From NCBI RefSeq assembly GCF_014205295.1, contig NZ_JACHNF010000001.1:434001-498000 (forward strand): a stretch of 64,000 nt of DNA, read 5' to 3'. Below the pieces are notes generated by a model. That model was not told the origin of the DNA, did not search any database, and worked only from the letters and a program-made list of their open reading frames with translations. Numbering within the stretch: the first letter of the stretch is position 1; the number at the start of each line of letters is the position of its first letter. A program made the translations under genes and the position numbers. The DNA comes from Kribbella solani. GTDB taxonomy: Bacteria; Actinomycetota; Actinomycetes; Propionibacteriales; Kribbellaceae. Positions 61,287 through 64,000 of this stretch are shown in pieces.

Positions 61287-61999
61287 CCCGCGTCATGATC
61301 GTCGACGACCACCCGATGTGGCGCGAAGGCGTAGCCCGCGACCTCACCAGCCGCGGCTACAACGTCTGCGCAACCGCCGCCGACGCCACTAGCGCAGTAA
61401 AAATAGCCCTCGCCACCCACCCCGACGTAATCATCATGGACCTCCAACTAACCCCAACCCCCACCCCCGGCTCCGCCGCGGGGGCCTCCGCCGGATCGTC
61501 CGGTGCTGGTTCTGCTGGTTCCTCCGGCTCTCGGTTGAGTTCCGGCGTGGACGCGACGCGCGAGATCACCGCGGCCCTGCCCGACACCCGCGTCCTCGTA
61601 CTCTCCGCGAGCGCCGAACAGGAAGACGTACTCGCCGCGGTCAAGAACGGCGCCTCCGGCTACCTGGTGAAATCAGCCTCCCTCGACGAATTCGACGACG
61701 CCGTCCGCCGCACAGCCGAAGGCGACGCCGTCTTCACCCCCGGCCTCGCCGGCCTCCTCCTCGGTGAGTACCACCGCCTCGGCCCCGGCCCCGAAGTCCC
61801 ACACCTGACCACCCGCGAAACCGAAGTCCTCCGCCTGGTAGCCCGCGGCCTCACCGCCAAACAAATAGCCACCCGCCTGGTCCTGTCCCACCGCACGGTA
61901 GAAAACCACGTCCAAAACACCCTCCGAAAACTCCAACTCCACAACCGAGCCGAACTGGTCCGCTACGCAATCCAAAACGGCCTAGACACCCCCGACTAA
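61283..61999 (+). CDS. LuxR/NarL-type response regulator with an insertion in the receiver domain
   Basis: A 238-residue regulator. Receiver: Asp8-Asp9, phosphorylation site Asp53 (IIMDLQL), Ser109 in place of Thr and Lys130 (GYLVKSASL). After DLQL comes a 31-residue Thr/Pro then Gly/Ser/Ala stretch (residues 57-87) absent from normal receivers, where 3-5 residues link beta3 to alpha3. The LuxR helix-turn-helix (LTTRETEVLRLVARGLTAKQIATRL) is at about 176-220. Partner of the upstream kinase. It may still work, as the inserted loop is at the surface. Confidence 0.9.
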   Translation: MTRVMIVDDHPMWREGVARDLTSRGYNVCATAADATSAVKIALATHPDVIIMDLQLTPTPTPGSAAGASAGSSGAGSAGSSGSRLSSGVDATREITAALPDTRVLVLSASAEQEDVLAAVKNGASGYLVKSASLDEFDDAVRRTAEGDAVFTPGLAGLLLGEYHRLGPGPEVPHLTTRETEVLRLVARGLTAKQIATRLVLSHRTVENHVQNTLRKLQLHNRAELVRYAIQNGLDTPD

Positions 62000-62197
62000 C
62001 CCACGCCGGACATTTCGGCTCTCGCCGTGGGCTGCCGCCTACGGCTCGTGCTATCACGCGGTCGACGACACTGTCCGCGACGTCTGCAGCGATCCCGATC
62101 GAACCCCAACGCGGGTGGATGTCTTTACTGCCCCAGTCAAGCCCAGAGTCTGCGTAGTCTCCGAGTGTGGATGGGACCTCCGGGCCGCCCTGTGGCC

Positions 62198-62767
62198 CTA
62201 TGTTTGTGACTTGCCATACCCGTTCCGCAAGTAGAGGTCGCGGAGCAGGCAAATCTCCGCGCCATGGTGAATGATCTCGACGTTCGAATACAGCATCTTT
62301 CTGGCCATCGGCGCGTGGGCGAAGGCGGGTGGCTCGCCTTGAGGCTGTGCGAGTCCTGCCGTGCCGAGGCTGCGCACACCGTTGACCCAGGTCGCGTACT
62401 CGTCATCAAGCTGCTGCAGCGCCTCCCGGGCGGTGCCCGCGTAACAGAATGTCGCCACACTGGTGGCCTCGCGGCCGAAACGCTTGCTGTTGGCCGATGC
62501 GAACTCGCCGATCAGATGCGCCAGCCGCCAGGCGATTGTCGTCACAGGCTCCTGCTCGTAAGGCGGCTCACCGTAGTCCATGGTGAAATCGCCGGCCCCG
62601 AAGGAGATCGGCGCAGAGCTTTGACCTCGTCGGCTGAGTGTCCAGCAGTCGGGGACCGGCTGCCAGAAGTACTCGTCGTCGGTCAGCCCATCCAAACGGG
62701 GCCTGAGTTGATGCCGCCAGTGCGACTCGATCTGGTCGACCACCTCGGCGTTCCAGTCAATGTCCAT
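62198..62767 (-). CDS. DinB-family protein
   Basis: A 189-residue four-helix-bundle protein of the DinB/DUF664 superfamily. The first helix is EVVDQIESHWRHQLRPRLDGLTDDEYFW; a metal-type His is near IAWRLAHLIGEF and others in YSNVEIIHHGAEICLLRDLY. These proteins include thiol-dependent S-transferases of actinobacteria; the exact role is unknown. The 200-base gap between it and the response regulator has no feature I can support. Confidence 0.88.
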   Translation of the reverse strand: MDIDWNAEVVDQIESHWRHQLRPRLDGLTDDEYFWQPVPDCWTLSRRGQSSAPISFGAGDFTMDYGEPPYEQEPVTTIAWRLAHLIGEFASANSKRFGREATSVATFCYAGTAREALQQLDDEYATWVNGVRSLGTAGLAQPQGEPPAFAHAPMARKMLYSNVEIIHHGAEICLLRDLYLRNGYGKSQT

Positions 62768-62832
62768 CCGCAGACGGTAGCCGCTGACCGGATCTCAACG
62801 ATCGGTTCCGAGACTTGCGAACCGGCCGGGCT

Positions 62833-62893
62833 CACTTTGGGAAGCCACCGCGCATCAGCCGGCCGTCCAAGCAAACGGTGGCTTCTCAAAGTG
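62833..62893. repeat. 18-bp near-perfect inverted repeat, possible miniature element
   Basis: CACTTTGGGAAGCCACCG (62833-62850) and CGGTGGCTTCTCAAAGTG (62876-62893) are inverted with a single mismatch, around a 25-base GC-rich loop. The element is 61 bases long, between the DinB start and the SulP stop. It looks like the remains of a small mobile element or a very strong hairpin. Confidence 0.6.
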
Positions 62894-62899
62894 CCCCAC

Positions 62900-62925
62900 C
62901 CATCAATGGCTGGAGCGATTGATGG
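62900..62925 (-). terminator. Hairpin after the SulP gene
   Basis: CCATCAAT (62900-62907) and ATTGATGG (62918-62925) are perfect 8-bp arms with a 10-base loop, 19 bases beyond the SulP stop in its direction of transcription. Confidence 0.55.
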
Positions 62926-62944
62926 CAGGCCGCGGCAGGGGGAG

Positions 62945-64000
62945 CTACGCCGCTGGTGGGGTCTTGTCGGTGGTGACGGGCCCAGTGGGTCGGAGGACGC
63001 CGGCCTGGTGTAGGTGGGATCGGGCGGCGTTGATGGCTTCCGGGGTGGTGGTGAAGACGTGGCCGGCGTGGCGGAGGTTGTTGGTGACGTCCAGGGCGTC
63101 GAGGGTGCGGTGGTGGCCGGGGCGGATGCCGGACATGAAGACGGTGATGCCGCGGTGCTGGAGTTTCTCGATGGCGTCTTTGAGTACGAGGGCGCCGCTG
63201 GCGTCGATCGCGCTGACGGCTGACATGCGCAGGATGACGATCGAGACGTGCGCGACCTCGGACAGTTCCAGCAGGAAACGGTGTGCCGCGAACAGGAGTG
63301 GCCCGTCGATCCGGTACGCCACGATGTGCTGGTCCAGGAGTGCGCGTTCTTCGGCCGTGTGGTCGCCGGGCAGGTCTGGGTGCAGCGGCATCTGCCGGAT
63401 GCGGGCGGCTCTGGCGACGGCTCGGAGTGCGAGCGCGCCGGCGACGACGAGACCGAGGAGTACGGCCTTGACCAGGTCGAGCGCGAGGGTCGCGGCGGCA
63501 GTGAGGATGAGGACGATCGCGTCTGATCGGGTGGCGCGGGTCATGGCGCGGATGGAGCCGACCTCGACCATCCGTACCGAAGTGGCGAGCAGGACCCCGG
63601 CCAGTGCCGCGAGCGGGATCTTCCCGACCAGCGGTGCCGCCGTGTAGATGATCGCGGCGAGGAGAGCAGCGTGAACCAGTGCGGCAAGACGCGATCCGGC
63701 TCCGGAGCGTACGTTGACCGCGGTCCGGGCGATCGCGCCAGTAGCAGGAACGCCTCCGAACAGCGGGGTGATGAGGTTGGCGAGGCCTTGGCCGAACAGT
63801 TCGCGGTCCGGGTCGTGGCGGTGGTTGACTCCCATGCCGTCGGCAACGGCTGCCGACAGCAGCGACTCGAGCGCGGCGAGCGCCGCGACCGCCAGCGCCG
63901 CACCGGCCAAGGAGCCGAGCGCGGCGGGGTCGATGAACGACAAGGAGGGCGCCGCGAGGCCGGTGGGCAGCGTTCCGATCCGGGCGACGTTCAGGCCGGC
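62945..64000 (-). CDS. SulP-family anion transporter with STAS domain (5' end outside window)
   Basis: The visible 352 codons are the C-terminal part of a SulP/SLC26-type permease: membrane helices with GLANLITPLFGGVPATGAIARTAVNVRSGAGSRLAALVHA, a typical SulP segment, followed by a cytoplasmic STAS domain (RIDGPLLFAAHRFLLEL, VSAIDASGALVLKDAIEKL). The frame stays open to the right edge and the upstream residues (RIGTLPTGLAAPSLSF) match the family, so the start is beyond 64000. Sulfate, bicarbonate or other anions are possible substrates. Confidence 0.92.
   Translation of the reverse strand, partial: AGLNVARIGTLPTGLAAPSLSFIDPAALGSLAGAALAVAALAALESLLSAAVADGMGVNHRHDPDRELFGQGLANLITPLFGGVPATGAIARTAVNVRSGAGSRLAALVHAALLAAIIYTAAPLVGKIPLAALAGVLLATSVRMVEVGSIRAMTRATRSDAIVLILTAAATLALDLVKAVLLGLVVAGALALRAVARAARIRQMPLHPDLPGDHTAEERALLDQHIVAYRIDGPLLFAAHRFLLELSEVAHVSIVILRMSAVSAIDASGALVLKDAIEKLQHRGITVFMSGIRPGHHRTLDALDVTNNLRHAGHVFTTTPEAINAARSHLHQAGVLRPTGPVTTDKTPPAA

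Noticed and set aside
62000-62197. Possible pseudogene on the minus strand between the response regulator and DinB
   Set aside because: An open frame through this gap contains a protein-like stretch (WGSKDIHPRWGSIGIA), but I cannot match it to a family, it continues antisense into the response regulator gene, and no start signal is visible.

Overview
The window is chromosomal DNA of a high-GC actinobacterium. Codon third positions are nearly all G or C, GTG starts are common, genes overlap by ATGA, GTGA or TGATG, and several genes have a TAnnnT -10 box only 6-7 bases before the start codon (leaderless mRNAs). The gene order rpsP-KH-rimM-trmD-rplS-lepB-lepB-rnhB-DUF2469, then yraN-comM-dprA, xerC, an M23 peptidase and rpsB-tsf-pyrH-frr-cdsA-rlmN is the conserved actinobacterial block (compare Mycobacterium tuberculosis around Rv2880-Rv2909). 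The style is that of Propionibacteriales, perhaps Kribbella or Nocardioidaceae; this genus-level guess is inference.

Layout. 1-80: start of a small NfeD-like gene, cut by the edge. 146-6383: a sugar locus. A PfkB kinase, a lipoprotein binding protein and two ABC permeases are divergent from a DeoR regulator and a family 4 glycosidase, with an ACTTTG/CAAAGT operator between them. 6373-7553: a TetR regulator and a DUF2867 protein with a perfect operator. 7782-13635: translation, rRNA/tRNA modification and secretion genes, including a TrmD fused to a GNAT domain. 13751-21383: DNA processing (dprA, comM, yraN), an amino acid permease, xerC, an Rrf2 regulator next to a VOC protein with a long dyad, and an M23 peptidase. 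21688-26588: rpsB, tsf, pyrH, frr, cdsA and a GNAT. 26578-35695: LLM oxidoreductase, secreted C39-like peptidase, rlmN, a DivIVA-repeat protein, pdxY, a LOG-family protein, a class III aminotransferase, and an FAD monooxygenase divergent from a TetR regulator. 35723-39091: glutamate-type ABC importer gluABCD. 39214-49294: a TAT-exported amidohydrolase, miaB, a phosphotransferase, Nudix, an MBL hydrolase, two small proteins, miaA, a SigE-family sigma factor with a membrane partner, and ggt. 49381-54593: a cluster matching the N-succinylamino acid racemase route from D- to L-amino acids. 54603-57374: dapF and hflX, with dapF and its divergent neighbour sharing a palindromic promoter. 57424-61999: a secreted M6 protease divergent from a NarL-type two-component pair whose regulator has an odd insertion. 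62198-64000: a DinB protein and a SulP transporter cut by the edge.

Most notable are the D-amino acid cluster, the start-to-start palindrome at dapF, two separate 17-bp tandem duplications at convergent gene ends, a TrmD-GNAT fusion and a response regulator with a low-complexity insertion after the phosphorylated Asp. I see no rRNA, tRNA, CRISPR array, intact insertion sequence or prophage.
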